DNA of 64,000 nucleotides. It comes from an uncultured Oscillospiraceae bacterium. Its GTDB lineage: Bacteria; Bacillota; Clostridia; Oscillospirales; Oscillospiraceae. Under the pieces are notes generated by a model. It made no database searches. It had not been told where the DNA came from and saw nothing but the letters and a program-made list of their open reading frames with translations. Both the position numbers and the translations under genes were made by a program. The DNA is taken from positions 1-64,000 of the forward strand of contig CAKTPP010000008.1 of the NCBI GenBank assembly GCA_934591895.1, in the 5' to 3' direction. The stretch's first letter is position 1, and every line of letters starts with the position of its first letter. Positions 49,467 through 59,081 of this stretch are shown here, piece after piece.

Positions 49467-50666
49467 ATGGGCAATGTCATCGGTATTGTGGCCGAATATA
49501 ACCCGTTTCATAACGGCCACGCGCGGCTCATCGAGCAGACGCGCGCGCAGCTCGGCGCGGTGTGTCCGGTCGTGTGCGTCATGTCGGGCGATTTCGTGCA
49601 GCGCGGCAGCCCGGCGGTGTATTCCAAGTTTGCGCGCGCGGAGGCGGCCGTGCGCAGCGGGGCGGATCTCGTGCTGGAGCTGCCGCTGCCGTGGTCGCTG
49701 TCGTCGGCGGAGGGCTTTGCGCGCGGCGCTGTGGGACTGCTGGGCAGTCTCGGCGTCGTGACGCATCTGAGCTTCGGCAGCGAGTGCGGCGAGCTCGATC
49801 CGCTGCAGCGCGTGGCGCAGGCGCTGCTCGATCCGCTGCTGGGCGATGACCTGCGCGCGGAGCTGCAGAGCGGCATCCCCTTTGCGGCGGCGCGCCAGCA
49901 AGCGGTCGCGCGGCGCGTGGGCGCGCTCGCGGAGCTGCTGCAGGCGCCGAACAATATCCTCGCCGTGGAGTATCTCAAGGCGATCTATGACCAGCGGCTG
50001 GAGCTGCATCCGCTGACGGTCCTGCGCACCGGCGCGCAGCACGACCGCTTTGCGGAGGGAAACATCCGCTCGGCGTCCGAGCTGCGCATGCGCATCGGCG
50101 CAGGGGAGGACGTGTCCGTGTTCCTGCCGCGGGCGTCGGCGGAGATCTGCGCCCGGGAAAAGACGCGCGGCCGCGGCCCCGTGCTGCCGGAGACGCTCGA
50201 GAGCGCGCTGCTGTCCCGGCTGCGTATGCTGCCGCAGGCGGCCTACAACGCGCTGCCCGGCGCGGCTGAGGGGCTGGGCAACAGTCTGTACCGCGCGGCG
50301 CACGAGGAGCCGACGCTCGACGGCGTGCTCGCGGCGGCAAAGTCCAAGCGCTATGCGCTCGCGCGCCTGCGGCGCATGACGATGTGCGCGGCGCTGGGCG
50401 TGACCGCCGGCATGGACGGCGGCACGCCGCCGTATGCGCGGGTGCTGGCCATCGGTGCGCAGGGCAGGGAGCTGCTGCGCGCGATCGACATGCGCGCATC
50501 GGTGCCGGTCATCACAAAGCCTGCCGCCGGACGCAGTCTGCCCGGCCCGGCGGGGGAGATCTTTGCACTGACGGCGGATGCGCACGATCTCTACGTGCTC
50601 GGCTGCCCCGCGCGGGAGGAACGCCGCTGCGGCGGCGACTGGCGCGCAAGCCCGTTCGTGCTGTGA
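49467..50666 (+). CDS. tmcAL: tRNA(Met) cytidine acetate ligase
   Basis: 399 residues. Nucleotidyltransferase fold with GIVAEYNPFHNGH (the HxGH-like motif) and VMSGDFVQRG near the N-terminus, then SFGSECG. It activates acetate with ATP and acetylates C34 of elongator tRNA-Met (ac4C). GAAAGAAGG before ATG. Divergent from ackA with about 125 bp between. Confidence 0.9.
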   Translation: MGNVIGIVAEYNPFHNGHARLIEQTRAQLGAVCPVVCVMSGDFVQRGSPAVYSKFARAEAAVRSGADLVLELPLPWSLSSAEGFARGAVGLLGSLGVVTHLSFGSECGELDPLQRVAQALLDPLLGDDLRAELQSGIPFAAARQQAVARRVGALAELLQAPNNILAVEYLKAIYDQRLELHPLTVLRTGAQHDRFAEGNIRSASELRMRIGAGEDVSVFLPRASAEICAREKTRGRGPVLPETLESALLSRLRMLPQAAYNALPGAAEGLGNSLYRAAHEEPTLDGVLAAAKSKRYALARLRRMTMCAALGVTAGMDGGTPPYARVLAIGAQGRELLRAIDMRASVPVITKPAAGRSLPGPAGEIFALTADAHDLYVLGCPAREERRCGGDWRASPFVL

Positions 50667-50705
50667 ATGCGGCTGCATCTCCATTCCTGAACGTTTCGAA
50701 AAAAT

Positions 50706-50760
50706 AATATGAATATTTCGTGAAATTCATATTGCTTTTTTGAACAAACGATAGTATAAT
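50706..50760 (+). promoter_or_regulatory. promoter of the branched-chain amino acid transporter, with inverted repeat
   Basis: TTGCTT (50732-50737), 17-bp spacer, TATAAT (50755-50760). The inverted repeat AATATGAAT-N10-ATTCATATT (50706-50733) ends at the -35 box and may be an operator. Confidence 0.65.
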
Positions 50761-50837
50761 TCATGCATATTCGTTTCAAGGACAAATGTTCGCCTTGCGC
50801 GGACATCGCCTGAAAAGAAAAGAATGGAGGAATAACA

Positions 50838-52013
50838 ATGAAGAAAGCGATTGCTCTGCTGCTCGCTCTGGTCATGGTGTTTGCGCTGTGCGCCTGCGGT
50901 GGCGACGGCGGCTCGGCCAGCGGCGACAAGGTCGTGAAGATCGGCGTGTTCGAGCCTGCCAGCGGCGACTCCGGCGCCGGCGGCAAGAAGGAAATGCTCG
51001 GCATGCAGTATGCCAACCAGGAGACCCCGACCGTCGAGATCGGCGGCGAGACCTATAAGGTCGAGCTCGTCTACTCCGACAACGGCTCCGACTCCGCCAA
51101 GGCCGTCTCGGCGGCTTCCAAGCTCGTCAACGAGAAGGTTTCGCTCGTGCTCGGCTCCTACGGCTCCAGCGTGTCCATCGCCGCGTCCGACACGTTCAAG
51201 CAGGCCGGTATCCCGGCCATCGGCGTGACGTGCACGAACCCGAACGTCACGGCCGGCAACAGCCACTACTTCCGCATCTGCTTCCTCGACCCGTTCCAGG
51301 GCACGGTTCTTGCCAACTATGCCTCGTCCGAGCTCAAGGCCAAGAAGGCCTACTGCCTCGGCGAGAACGGCAACGAGTACGACCAGGGTCTGGTCACCTT
51401 CTTCAAGCAGGCGTTTGAGAAGTCCGGCGGCACCGTCGTGACCGACTCCTTCCCGAAGGACAACTCCGACTTCAGCTCCTACCTGAACAAGGCCAAGGAT
51501 CAGGGCTGCGACGTTATCTTCGCACCTGTCTCCATCGCCTACTCCACCCAGATCGTCAACCAGGCGGCTTCCCTGAACATCTCGCTGCCGATGCTCGGCT
51601 CCGATACGTGGGATGACAACATGGTCCTGCAGGCTGCCAAGGGCAAGGATGTCAAGGTCTTCGTTTCCACCTTCTATGCAGAGGGCGGCAACCAGAAGTT
51701 CGACGACGGCATCAAGGCCTACATCAACGGCAATGCCGATGCCAAGACCACCAACGGCGGCGACGACACCATCTCCGCTGTGACGGCTATGGGCTATGAC
51801 GTTTACTACGTTGCGCTCGAGGCGCTCAAGGCCGCCGGCTCCACCGACCCGGCTAAGGTCATGGAAGCGCTGCCCGGCGTGACCTATGACGGCGTTTCCG
51901 GCCACATCGCCTTTGACGAGACCGGCGATGCGATCCGCGACACCGCTTATATCAAGACCATCGATGCCGCTGCCGGCACGTGGACGTTCGTGACGCAGCA
52001 GAAGGCCTCCTGA
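50838..52013 (+). CDS. livJ: branched-chain amino acid ABC transporter, binding lipoprotein
   Basis: 391 residues. Lipoprotein signal with lipobox (ALCAC, Cys about 20), then a two-lobed type I periplasmic-binding fold of the Leu/Ile/Val family (VVKIGVFEPASGDSG start, later GYDVYYVALEALKAAGS). Anchored outside the membrane, it delivers substrate to the permease pair downstream. GGAGGAA before ATG. A partial terminator follows, so it is made in excess. Confidence 0.92.
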   Translation: MKKAIALLLALVMVFALCACGGDGGSASGDKVVKIGVFEPASGDSGAGGKKEMLGMQYANQETPTVEIGGETYKVELVYSDNGSDSAKAVSAASKLVNEKVSLVLGSYGSSVSIAASDTFKQAGIPAIGVTCTNPNVTAGNSHYFRICFLDPFQGTVLANYASSELKAKKAYCLGENGNEYDQGLVTFFKQAFEKSGGTVVTDSFPKDNSDFSSYLNKAKDQGCDVIFAPVSIAYSTQIVNQAASLNISLPMLGSDTWDDNMVLQAAKGKDVKVFVSTFYAEGGNQKFDDGIKAYINGNADAKTTNGGDDTISAVTAMGYDVYYVALEALKAAGSTDPAKVMEALPGVTYDGVSGHIAFDETGDAIRDTAYIKTIDAAAGTWTFVTQQKAS

Positions 52014-52030
52014 GCCGACTGAGACGCAAG

Positions 52031-52068
52031 GAACCCCGGGGGAGCTTCGGCTCCCCCTTTGGGGTTTT
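52031..52068 (+). terminator. attenuating hairpin between livJ and livH
   Basis: Stem AACCCC-GGGGGAGC-TTCG-GCTCCCCC-GGGGTT followed by TTG. Inside the operon, it likely sets binding-protein excess. Confidence 0.7.
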
Positions 52069-52152
52069 GAGCGGCTGTGAAAGCTGCGGAAGCTCCGCGG
52101 CTTTCCCGGCGGCTCAAGCTCCGCTTTGCAAACGATAGAGAGAGGGAAACAA

Positions 52153-53028
52153 ATGGAATTTTTTGTCGCTCAAATATTATCCGGCATTTCGCTGGGCGGC
52201 CAGTATGCGCTCATCGCCATCGGCTACACGATGGTCTACGGCATCCTGCGCCTGATCAACTTCGCCCACGGTGATGTGTTCATGTGCGCCGGCCTCATGA
52301 TGGTGTTCATGTGCGCGTCGCTGCCGGTGTATGTGTCCATTCCGCTCATGCTCGTGCTGACGGTGCTGCTCGGCTTCGTCATCGAGCGCGCGGCCTATAA
52401 GCCGCTTCGCAGCGCGCCGCGCATGTCGGTCATGATCTCGGCCATCGGCGTGAGCTACCTGCTGCAGAACGTGGCGCTGTACGCCACCGGCGGCCAGCCG
52501 CAGACGTATCCGTCGCTGCCGTTCGTGTCCGACTCGGTCACGATCCTCGGCGCGACCACGCACGTGGTCACGGTCGTCACGCCCGTGCTCGTGCTCGTGC
52601 TCGTGCTGCTGCTGCAGTGGCTCATCAACCACACGAAGATCGGCATGGCCATGCGCGCGGTCGCAAAGGATTTTGAGACCAGCCAGCTCATGGGCATCCA
52701 GATCAACAAGGTCATCTCCGTGACGTTTATCATCGGCTCGTTTCTTGCCGCTGTCGGCTCGCTGCTGTACTTCACGAATTACCCGACCGTCATCCCGACC
52801 TCCGGCGCCATGCCGGGTCTGAAGGCGTTCGTCGCGGCGGTGTTCGGCGGCATCGGCTCGATCCCCGGCGCCGTGATCGGCGCGTTCATCATCGGCATCT
52901 GCGAGACGCTCATCAAGGGCACCAGCATGACGGTGTTCTCCGATGCGTTCACGTTCGCGCTGCTGATCGTCATTCTCGTGGTCAAACCCACAGGCCTGTT
53001 CGGTGAAAAGGCCACGGACAAAGTCTGA
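52153..53028 (+). CDS. livH: branched-chain amino acid ABC transporter permease LivH
   Basis: 291 residues, about eight membrane helices. It has LINFAHGDVFMCAG near the N-terminus and the cytoplasmic coupling segment AMRAVAKDFETSQLMGI. ATG at 52153 after AGAGGGA. 14 nt before livM. Confidence 0.93.
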   Translation: MEFFVAQILSGISLGGQYALIAIGYTMVYGILRLINFAHGDVFMCAGLMMVFMCASLPVYVSIPLMLVLTVLLGFVIERAAYKPLRSAPRMSVMISAIGVSYLLQNVALYATGGQPQTYPSLPFVSDSVTILGATTHVVTVVTPVLVLVLVLLLQWLINHTKIGMAMRAVAKDFETSQLMGIQINKVISVTFIIGSFLAAVGSLLYFTNYPTVIPTSGAMPGLKAFVAAVFGGIGSIPGAVIGAFIIGICETLIKGTSMTVFSDAFTFALLIVILVVKPTGLFGEKATDKV

Positions 53029-53042
53029 GAGGGGGGATCACT

Positions 53043-54245
53043 GTGCTGAAAGCGAAAGACAAACAAGCGCGCCGCGGCAACTGGATCACCTTCGCCATCG
53101 TGCTCGCGCTGACGCTTGTGACGATGGTGCTCGAGAACGTGATGTCTCCCGGCTCGCTGCTCTTTACGGTCATCAAAAAGGGCGCGGTGTACTCGCTCGT
53201 CGCCGTGTCCATGAACCTGCTCAACGGCTTCACCGGCCTGTTCTCGCTCGGTCAGGCGGGCTTCATGCTGCTCGGCGCGTATGCCTACGCGATCTTCATG
53301 ATCCCGGACGCCGCGCGCGAGGGCGTGTATTACCTCTTCGAGGGTTCGAGTGTCCACTTCTCGTTTCAGGAGATGTTCCAGCACCTGTTCGGTGCCAGCG
53401 GCTTCGGCGGCGGCGTGAGTCTGGTGCTCGGCGTGCTCGTCGCCATCATCTTTGCGGGTCTGGTCGCGGCATTCTTCGCGTATCTGATCGGTCTGCCGGT
53501 GCTGAGGCTCAAGAGCGACTATCTGGCTATCGCCACGCTCGGCTTTGCGGAGATTCTGCGTGCCATCTTCCAGTGGCAGGCACTCGGCAAGGTTACCAAC
53601 GGCGCCAACATCCTCAAGGGCTATCCGACGTTTGCCGACTTCAACATCACCGATGCCGCCGGAAAGGTCGTTTTCCGCCTGAGTGCGGTCATGCCGATCC
53701 TGCTTGCCGGCGGGTGCATCTTCATCATTGTCCTGCTCATCAACTCCTCCTACGGCCGCGCGTTCAAGGCCATCCGCGACGATGAGATCGCGGCGGAGGC
53801 CATGGGCGTGAATCTCGAAAAGCACAAGAGCCTGTCCTTTGTCATCAGCTCGTTTTTTGCGGGCGTGTCCGGTGCGCTTTTTGCGATGTTCGCAACGACC
53901 GTGCAGGCCAAGGTCTTTACCTCGGCCATGACCTATGAGATCCTGCTCATCGTCGTCATCGGCGGCATCGGCTCGGTCTCCGGCAGCTGCATCGCCTCGT
54001 TCCTGTACATTGCCTGCTCCGAGTGGTGGCTGCGCTTCCTCGACAACGAGGCGTACATCGGCTCGTTCAAGGTGCCGCTGCTGCGCAACGGCTTCCGCAT
54101 GGTCGTGTTCTCGGTCATCATCATGATCGTCGTGCTCTTCTTCCGCAAGGGCATCATGGGTGAGCGCGAGCTGCCGGATCTGTTCCGCAAGCGCGCGAAA
54201 AAGGCAAAAAAGAACGTAGTTGAGGAGGGCAAAGCAGATGCGTAA
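53043..54245 (+). CDS. livM: branched-chain amino acid ABC transporter permease LivM
   Basis: 400 residues from a GTG at 53043 (GAGGGGGG upstream). About ten helices; LLNGFTGLFSLGQAGF and AFKAIRDDEIAAEAMGVN are the family signatures. A long basic cytoplasmic tail ends it. Overlaps livG by 8 nt. Confidence 0.93.
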   Translation: MLKAKDKQARRGNWITFAIVLALTLVTMVLENVMSPGSLLFTVIKKGAVYSLVAVSMNLLNGFTGLFSLGQAGFMLLGAYAYAIFMIPDAAREGVYYLFEGSSVHFSFQEMFQHLFGASGFGGGVSLVLGVLVAIIFAGLVAAFFAYLIGLPVLRLKSDYLAIATLGFAEILRAIFQWQALGKVTNGANILKGYPTFADFNITDAAGKVVFRLSAVMPILLAGGCIFIIVLLINSSYGRAFKAIRDDEIAAEAMGVNLEKHKSLSFVISSFFAGVSGALFAMFATTVQAKVFTSAMTYEILLIVVIGGIGSVSGSCIASFLYIACSEWWLRFLDNEAYIGSFKVPLLRNGFRMVVFSVIIMIVVLFFRKGIMGERELPDLFRKRAKKAKKNVVEEGKADA

Positions 54246-55149
54246 GGACATCCTCAGCGTGGAGAATATCACGATGCAGTTCGGCGGCGTCGTCGCCGTC
54301 AACAACCTCTCGCTGCACATTCCCGAGGGGCAGATCGTGGCGCTCATCGGCCCGAACGGCGCCGGCAAGACGACCGCGTTCAACTGCATCACCGGCGTGT
54401 ATGAGCCGACCAACGGCCTCGTCAAATACCGCGGCGAGCCGATGGTGCGCAGCCATCCGACCGGCAAGATGAAAAAGCTCTACAAGGGCGAAAACCCGCT
54501 GCTCTATACAAGCCAATACGATCCGGGCGACGAGACGAAGGAGCAGATGCTCCTGCGCGATCCGCTGGCGCGCACGGGCAAGATCCTCGCGCCGACGCCG
54601 GACAAGATCACGCAGCTCGGCATCGCGCGCACGTTCCAGAACATCCGCCTGTGGAAGAGCATGACGGTGTTTGAAAACGTGCTCGTGGCAAAGCATATGC
54701 GCGCCAAGCAGAACGTCTTTTCCGCGACCTTCCGCGGCAATGCCAGGGAAGAAAAGCGCATGCGCGACGAGACCATGGCGCTGCTCGCCGAGCAGGGACT
54801 GGAAAAGTATAAGGACGACATTGCCACGAGTCTGCCCTACGGCATCCAGCGCCGGCTCGAGATCGCCCGCGCACTGGCGACTGATCCGAAGCTGCTGCTG
54901 CTCGACGAGCCGGCCGCCGGTATGAACCCGCAGGAGACGCTCGAGCTCGCGGCGTTCATCCACGAGCTGCGCGACAAGTACGACCTGACGATCTTCCTGA
55001 TCGAGCACCACATGGATCTGGTCATGCGCATCTCCGATTATATCTACGTCATCGACTTCGGCAGCGAGATCGCGCAGGGTGTCCCGCAGGAGATCCAGAA
55101 CAATCAGCACGTGATCGATGCCTATCTGGGGGTTGTGGAAGATGAGTGA
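54238..55149 (+). CDS. livG: branched-chain amino acid ABC transporter ATPase LivG
   Basis: 303 residues from the ATG at 54238 after GGAGG. Walker A GPNGAGKTT, signature LPYGIQRRLEI (Pro in place of the usual Ser), Walker B LLLLDEPAAGMNP and the family's C-terminal extension. An insert after Walker A (about residues 75-115) is longer than in typical LivG. Overlaps livF by 8 nt. Confidence 0.92.
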   Translation: MRKDILSVENITMQFGGVVAVNNLSLHIPEGQIVALIGPNGAGKTTAFNCITGVYEPTNGLVKYRGEPMVRSHPTGKMKKLYKGENPLLYTSQYDPGDETKEQMLLRDPLARTGKILAPTPDKITQLGIARTFQNIRLWKSMTVFENVLVAKHMRAKQNVFSATFRGNAREEKRMRDETMALLAEQGLEKYKDDIATSLPYGIQRRLEIARALATDPKLLLLDEPAAGMNPQETLELAAFIHELRDKYDLTIFLIEHHMDLVMRISDYIYVIDFGSEIAQGVPQEIQNNQHVIDAYLGVVEDE

Positions 55150-55852
55150 ACCGATTCTGAAAATTGAAGACCTGCAGGTCAATTACGGCGGCATCGAGGC
55201 CGTCAAGGGCATCTCGTTTGAAGTGCAGGAGGGGCAGATCGTCACACTGATCGGCTCCAACGGCGCCGGTAAGAGCTCTACGCTGCGCACGATCTCCGGC
55301 CTCGTCAAGCCGAGCGGCGGCAAGATCACCTTCGCGGGCGAGGACATCACCGGCAAAGACCCGACGCAGATCGTGACGCAGGGCGTCACCCTCGTGCCGG
55401 AGGGACGGCGCATTTTCCCCGATATGACCGTGCTGGAAAACCTCAAGATCGGCGCGTATCTGCGCAAGGACGACCTGTCCGCGGATATCGAGTGGGTGTT
55501 CGGCCTCTTCCCGCGCCTGAAGGAGCGCAGCTGGCAGGCCGGCGGCACGCTCTCCGGCGGCGAGCAGCAGATGCTCGCGGTCGGCCGCGCGCTCATGAGC
55601 CGTCCGAAGCTGCTCATGATGGACGAGCCGTCGCTCGGTCTCGCGCCGCTGGTCGTGCGCGATATCTTCTCCATCATTCAGGAGATCAACAAGCAGGGCG
55701 TGACGATCCTGCTCATCGAGCAGAACGCGAACATGGCGCTCAAGATCGCCGACGTCGGCTACGTGCTCGAGACCGGCCGCATTACGCTGACAGGCAGCGG
55801 CAAGGAGCTGCTGAGCAACGACGCGGTGCGCGCGGCGTACCTCGGCGCATAA
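55142..55852 (+). CDS. livF: branched-chain amino acid ABC transporter ATPase LivF
   Basis: 236 residues. Walker A GSNGAGKSS, signature LSGGEQQML, Walker B LLMMDEPSLGLAP. The second ATPase of the heterodimer. Last gene of the liv operon, followed by a terminator. Confidence 0.93.
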   Translation: MSEPILKIEDLQVNYGGIEAVKGISFEVQEGQIVTLIGSNGAGKSSTLRTISGLVKPSGGKITFAGEDITGKDPTQIVTQGVTLVPEGRRIFPDMTVLENLKIGAYLRKDDLSADIEWVFGLFPRLKERSWQAGGTLSGGEQQMLAVGRALMSRPKLLMMDEPSLGLAPLVVRDIFSIIQEINKQGVTILLIEQNANMALKIADVGYVLETGRITLTGSGKELLSNDAVRAAYLGA

Positions 55853-55870
55853 CTGCATACGCAATCAGAA

Positions 55871-55903
55871 GGAAGGATGCTCGCGGGCGTCCTTCCGTTT
55901 TTT
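55871..55903 (+). terminator. terminator of the liv operon
   Basis: Stem GGAAGGATGC / GGCGTCCTTCC followed by GTTTTTTC. Confidence 0.82.
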
Positions 55904-55914
55904 CGGAACATTTC

Positions 55915-55943
55915 TTGACCGTGCGCGTCCAATCCTGTACAAT
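55915..55943 (+). promoter_or_regulatory. promoter of the beta-propeller lipoprotein gene
   Basis: TTGACC (55915-55920), 17-bp spacer, TACAAT (55938-55943). Confidence 0.7.
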
Positions 55944-55977
55944 GCTGTTGAAAACCATTGAACCATAGAGGTGTACC

Positions 55978-57855
55978 ATGAAAAAATTTCTTTCCGGAAT
56001 TCTGGCGCTGTGCCTGTCGCTCGCGCTGCTGACTGCCTGCGGAACCGGCGGGCAGACCGGCAAGACGGTGACGGCCGGCGGCCTGACCTTTGCCAAAAGC
56101 TACAGTGAGGTCTATTCCGCGCTCACCGACGCGCAGAAGGCGATCGCCGAGCGCAACACGCTGCTCAATACCGGCGCGGACTCGACCGAGCCCGGCGGCA
56201 CCGGCTCCGCCGGCGAGAGCTCGGAGGGCACGTTCTACTCCGGCACGAACGTGCAGGTCGACGGCGTGGACGAGGGCGACATCGTCAAGACCGACGGCAC
56301 GTATATTTATATCCTGCGCGGCAGCGAGATGGTCGTCATGCAGGCCGACGGCAAGGACGTCACGGACGTGTCCAACGTCTTTGTCGGTCAGGACTGGGAG
56401 CAGACGACGACGGAGGACGGTCTGGCGCACACGCGGGAAAAGGTGCCGACGGAGCTGTATCTGTCGGGCGGCCGCGCGGTCGTCATCTCTGCCTATTCCG
56501 ACTGGACGGCTACGGGCAGCGCATCCGAGACGGTGACCGGCTTCGGCAAGGATTATGTCGCGGTCGATATCTATGATGTGAGCGATCCGGCCGCGCCGGT
56601 GCTCGTCAGGTCATTCGGGCAGGACGGCTACAAGATCGCCTCGCGCGTGATCGATGGCGTGCTCTGCCTGTGCTCGTCGTACTATCCCTCGAACCCCGAA
56701 AAGGGCGACGAGACGACGTTTGCCCCCCGGCTGTACGACGGCGACACGGAGACGGTCGTGCCCTGCGGCAGCATCGGCCTCATGCCGGACGGCGCGTCGA
56801 TGACCTATGCGGTCGCGGCGTCGTATGACATTGCCTCCGGCGAGCGGCTGTCGAGCCAGTCCGTGCTCGGCGGCGGCGACAACGTGTATATGAACAAGGA
56901 TAATCTCTACCTGTGCGCGAGCATTTACGATGACGGCGCGGGCAAGACCTATAAGGACGGCAGCTACACCGTCACGGACTACACCTCGAGCGTGAACACG
57001 GTCGTCAACCGCTTTGCGCTCACGGACGGCAAGCTCACCTTTGCCGCCAACGGCGCCGTGCCCGGCGCGCTCAACAACCAGTTTTCGCTCGACGAGCGCG
57101 ACGGTTATCTGCGCATGGCCACGACCGAGCAGACCTATTCCTACAGCGTCTACCGGGACGAGAAGCACGACTTTGAAAACACGAAGGCGGACGCTGACGG
57201 TATCCAGACGCGCAACGACGTCTATGTGCTCGACGCCTCGCTCAAGACCGTCGGCAGCGTGACCGGCCTTGCGGAGGGGGAGCAGGTGTTCTCCGCGCGC
57301 TTTGACGGGGATTACGGCTACCTGTGCACCTACCGCCAGACCGACCCGATCTTCGCCGTGAATCTGCGCGATCCGGCCAACCCGACCGTGGTCGGCGAGC
57401 TCAAGCTCAGCGGCTACTCGGATTATCTGCACGTCTGGTCGGACGGACTGCTGTTCGGCCTCGGCATGGAGACGCAGTCGGTCGGCGCGGATACGACCGT
57501 GGACGGCATGAAGCTCGTCATGATCGACACGTCCGACCCTGCGAAGCTGCACGATCTGCACACGCAGGCCATTGACGCCGACTACAGTGAGGCGCTCAAC
57601 AACCACAAGGCCATTCTGGTCGACAGCAGCAAGGATATCATCGCCTTTCCGGCGGAAAACAGCTACCTCGTCTACGGCTATTCGGCAGACGCGGGCTTCA
57701 CGCTGCGCAAGGAGATCTCCGTCTCGCAGTGGGACGAGAATAACCGCGGCCTGTACATCGGCGACTACTTCTATGTTGTCGGCTCGGATCAGGTCAATGT
57801 GCTCGACCTGAACACGCTCGAAAACGTGGGTCAGGCGATCATCCCGTGCGGATGA
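55978..57855 (+). CDS. secreted beta-propeller lipoprotein
   Basis: 625 residues. Signal peptide with lipobox (LLTAC, Cys about 21), a disordered Gly/Ser region (about 60-82), then a long beta-rich domain starting with NVQVDGVDEGDIVKTDGTY, the hallmark of the beta-propeller domain PF09826, with repeated blade-like strands. Exposed on the cell surface. Function of this family is unknown; no partner genes nearby. Confidence 0.85.
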   Translation: MKKFLSGILALCLSLALLTACGTGGQTGKTVTAGGLTFAKSYSEVYSALTDAQKAIAERNTLLNTGADSTEPGGTGSAGESSEGTFYSGTNVQVDGVDEGDIVKTDGTYIYILRGSEMVVMQADGKDVTDVSNVFVGQDWEQTTTEDGLAHTREKVPTELYLSGGRAVVISAYSDWTATGSASETVTGFGKDYVAVDIYDVSDPAAPVLVRSFGQDGYKIASRVIDGVLCLCSSYYPSNPEKGDETTFAPRLYDGDTETVVPCGSIGLMPDGASMTYAVAASYDIASGERLSSQSVLGGGDNVYMNKDNLYLCASIYDDGAGKTYKDGSYTVTDYTSSVNTVVNRFALTDGKLTFAANGAVPGALNNQFSLDERDGYLRMATTEQTYSYSVYRDEKHDFENTKADADGIQTRNDVYVLDASLKTVGSVTGLAEGEQVFSARFDGDYGYLCTYRQTDPIFAVNLRDPANPTVVGELKLSGYSDYLHVWSDGLLFGLGMETQSVGADTTVDGMKLVMIDTSDPAKLHDLHTQAIDADYSEALNNHKAILVDSSKDIIAFPAENSYLVYGYSADAGFTLRKEISVSQWDENNRGLYIGDYFYVVGSDQVNVLDLNTLENVGQAIIPCG

Positions 57856-57875
57856 CAAACCTTTGGCTCATACTT

Positions 57876-57914
57876 GCAGGCGGTGCGCTTCGGCGCACCG
57901 CCTGCTTCCGTTTT
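57876..57914 (+). terminator. terminator of the beta-propeller gene
   Basis: Stem GCAGGCGGTGCG / CGCACCGCCTGC followed by TTCCGTTTTC. Confidence 0.8.
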
Positions 57915-57945
57915 CACCGAACGCCTCGCAGAGTTTCGCCGCCTG

Positions 57946-57974
57946 TTTACTTTTCCGCGTCTGTGTGCTACACT
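57946..57974 (+). promoter_or_regulatory. promoter of the prfA operon
   Basis: TTTACT (57946-57951), 17-bp spacer, TACACT (57969-57974). Confidence 0.65.
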
Positions 57975-58013
57975 GATATATTGAGCGAATATCGCAACAA
58001 GGGAGGCGGCGCT

Positions 58014-59081
58014 GTGCTCGAAAAGCTGCGACAAATTGAAAACCGGTACAGCGAGCTTGAGAGCAAGCTGGCCGACCCCGCATATTATTCCGACCCCGCG
58101 GTGTTCACCGGCCTCTGCCGCGAGCAGCGCGAGCTGCAGCCGGTCGTGGAGGCGTACCGCGCCTATACCGCCTGCGAGGCGCAGATCGCGCAGGCGCAGG
58201 CGCTGCTCGGCGATCCCGAGCTGCATGAGATCGCGCGCGAGGAGCTCGAGACCGGCAAGGCCCGCCGCGCAGAGCTTGAGCAGACGCTGCGCGTGCTGCT
58301 GCTGCCGCGCGACCCGAACGATGACCGCAATGTCATTCTGGAGCTGCGCACCGGCGTCGGCGGGGAAGAATCGGCGCTCTTCGCGCATAGCCTCTATCGG
58401 ATGTACACCATGTACGCCGACGCGCACGGCTGGAAGACCGAGATCGCGAACCTCAACGAGACGGAGCTCGGCGGCGTGCGCGAGGCGAGCCTGCTCATCA
58501 GCGGGCAGGGGGCGTACTCCCGCCTGAAGTTTGAAAGCGGGGTGCACCGCGTCCAGCGCGTACCGGAGACGGAGACCGGCGGACGCATCCACACGAGCAC
58601 CGCCACCGTGGCCGTGCTGCCGGAGATGGACGCCGTCGAGGTGCACATCGACCCGAAGGACCTGCAGATCGACACCTACCGCAGCTCCGGCGCGGGCGGT
58701 CAGCACGTCAACAAGACCGAGAGCGCCATCCGCATCACGCACCTGCCGACGGGCACGGTCGTCGAGTGTCAGGATGAGCGCAGCCAGTATAAGAACAAGG
58801 ATCGCGCGATGAAGATCCTCGCCTCGCGCCTGTATGCCGCCGAGAGCGCCCGGCAGAGCGCCGAACGCTCGGCCGAGCGGCGCAGTCAGGTCGGCACGGG
58901 GATGCGCAACGAGCGCATCCGCACCTATAACTTCCCGCAGGGACGGGTGACGGATCACCGCATCGGCCTGACGCTCTACAAGCTCGATCAGGTGCTCGAC
59001 GGCGATCTGGACGAGATCATCGATGCGCTCACGCTGGCCGATCAGACCGAGAAGCTGCGCGCATCCGTGGAGGAAGCATGA
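58014..59081 (+). CDS. prfA: peptide chain release factor 1
   Basis: 355 residues from the GTG at 58014, a few nt after GGGAGGC; the longer open frame before it is non-coding. Coiled N-domain, VPETETGGRIHTS (PxT codon-recognition tripeptide as PET) and SSGAGGQHVNKTES with the catalytic GGQ. It releases proteins at UAA/UAG. The prmC methyltransferase gene that commonly follows prfA is absent; a TsaC-CoaE fusion overlaps it by 4 nt. Confidence 0.95.
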   Translation: MLEKLRQIENRYSELESKLADPAYYSDPAVFTGLCREQRELQPVVEAYRAYTACEAQIAQAQALLGDPELHEIAREELETGKARRAELEQTLRVLLLPRDPNDDRNVILELRTGVGGEESALFAHSLYRMYTMYADAHGWKTEIANLNETELGGVREASLLISGQGAYSRLKFESGVHRVQRVPETETGGRIHTSTATVAVLPEMDAVEVHIDPKDLQIDTYRSSGAGGQHVNKTESAIRITHLPTGTVVECQDERSQYKNKDRAMKILASRLYAAESARQSAERSAERRSQVGTGMRNERIRTYNFPQGRVTDHRIGLTLYKLDQVLDGDLDEIIDALTLADQTEKLRASVEEA

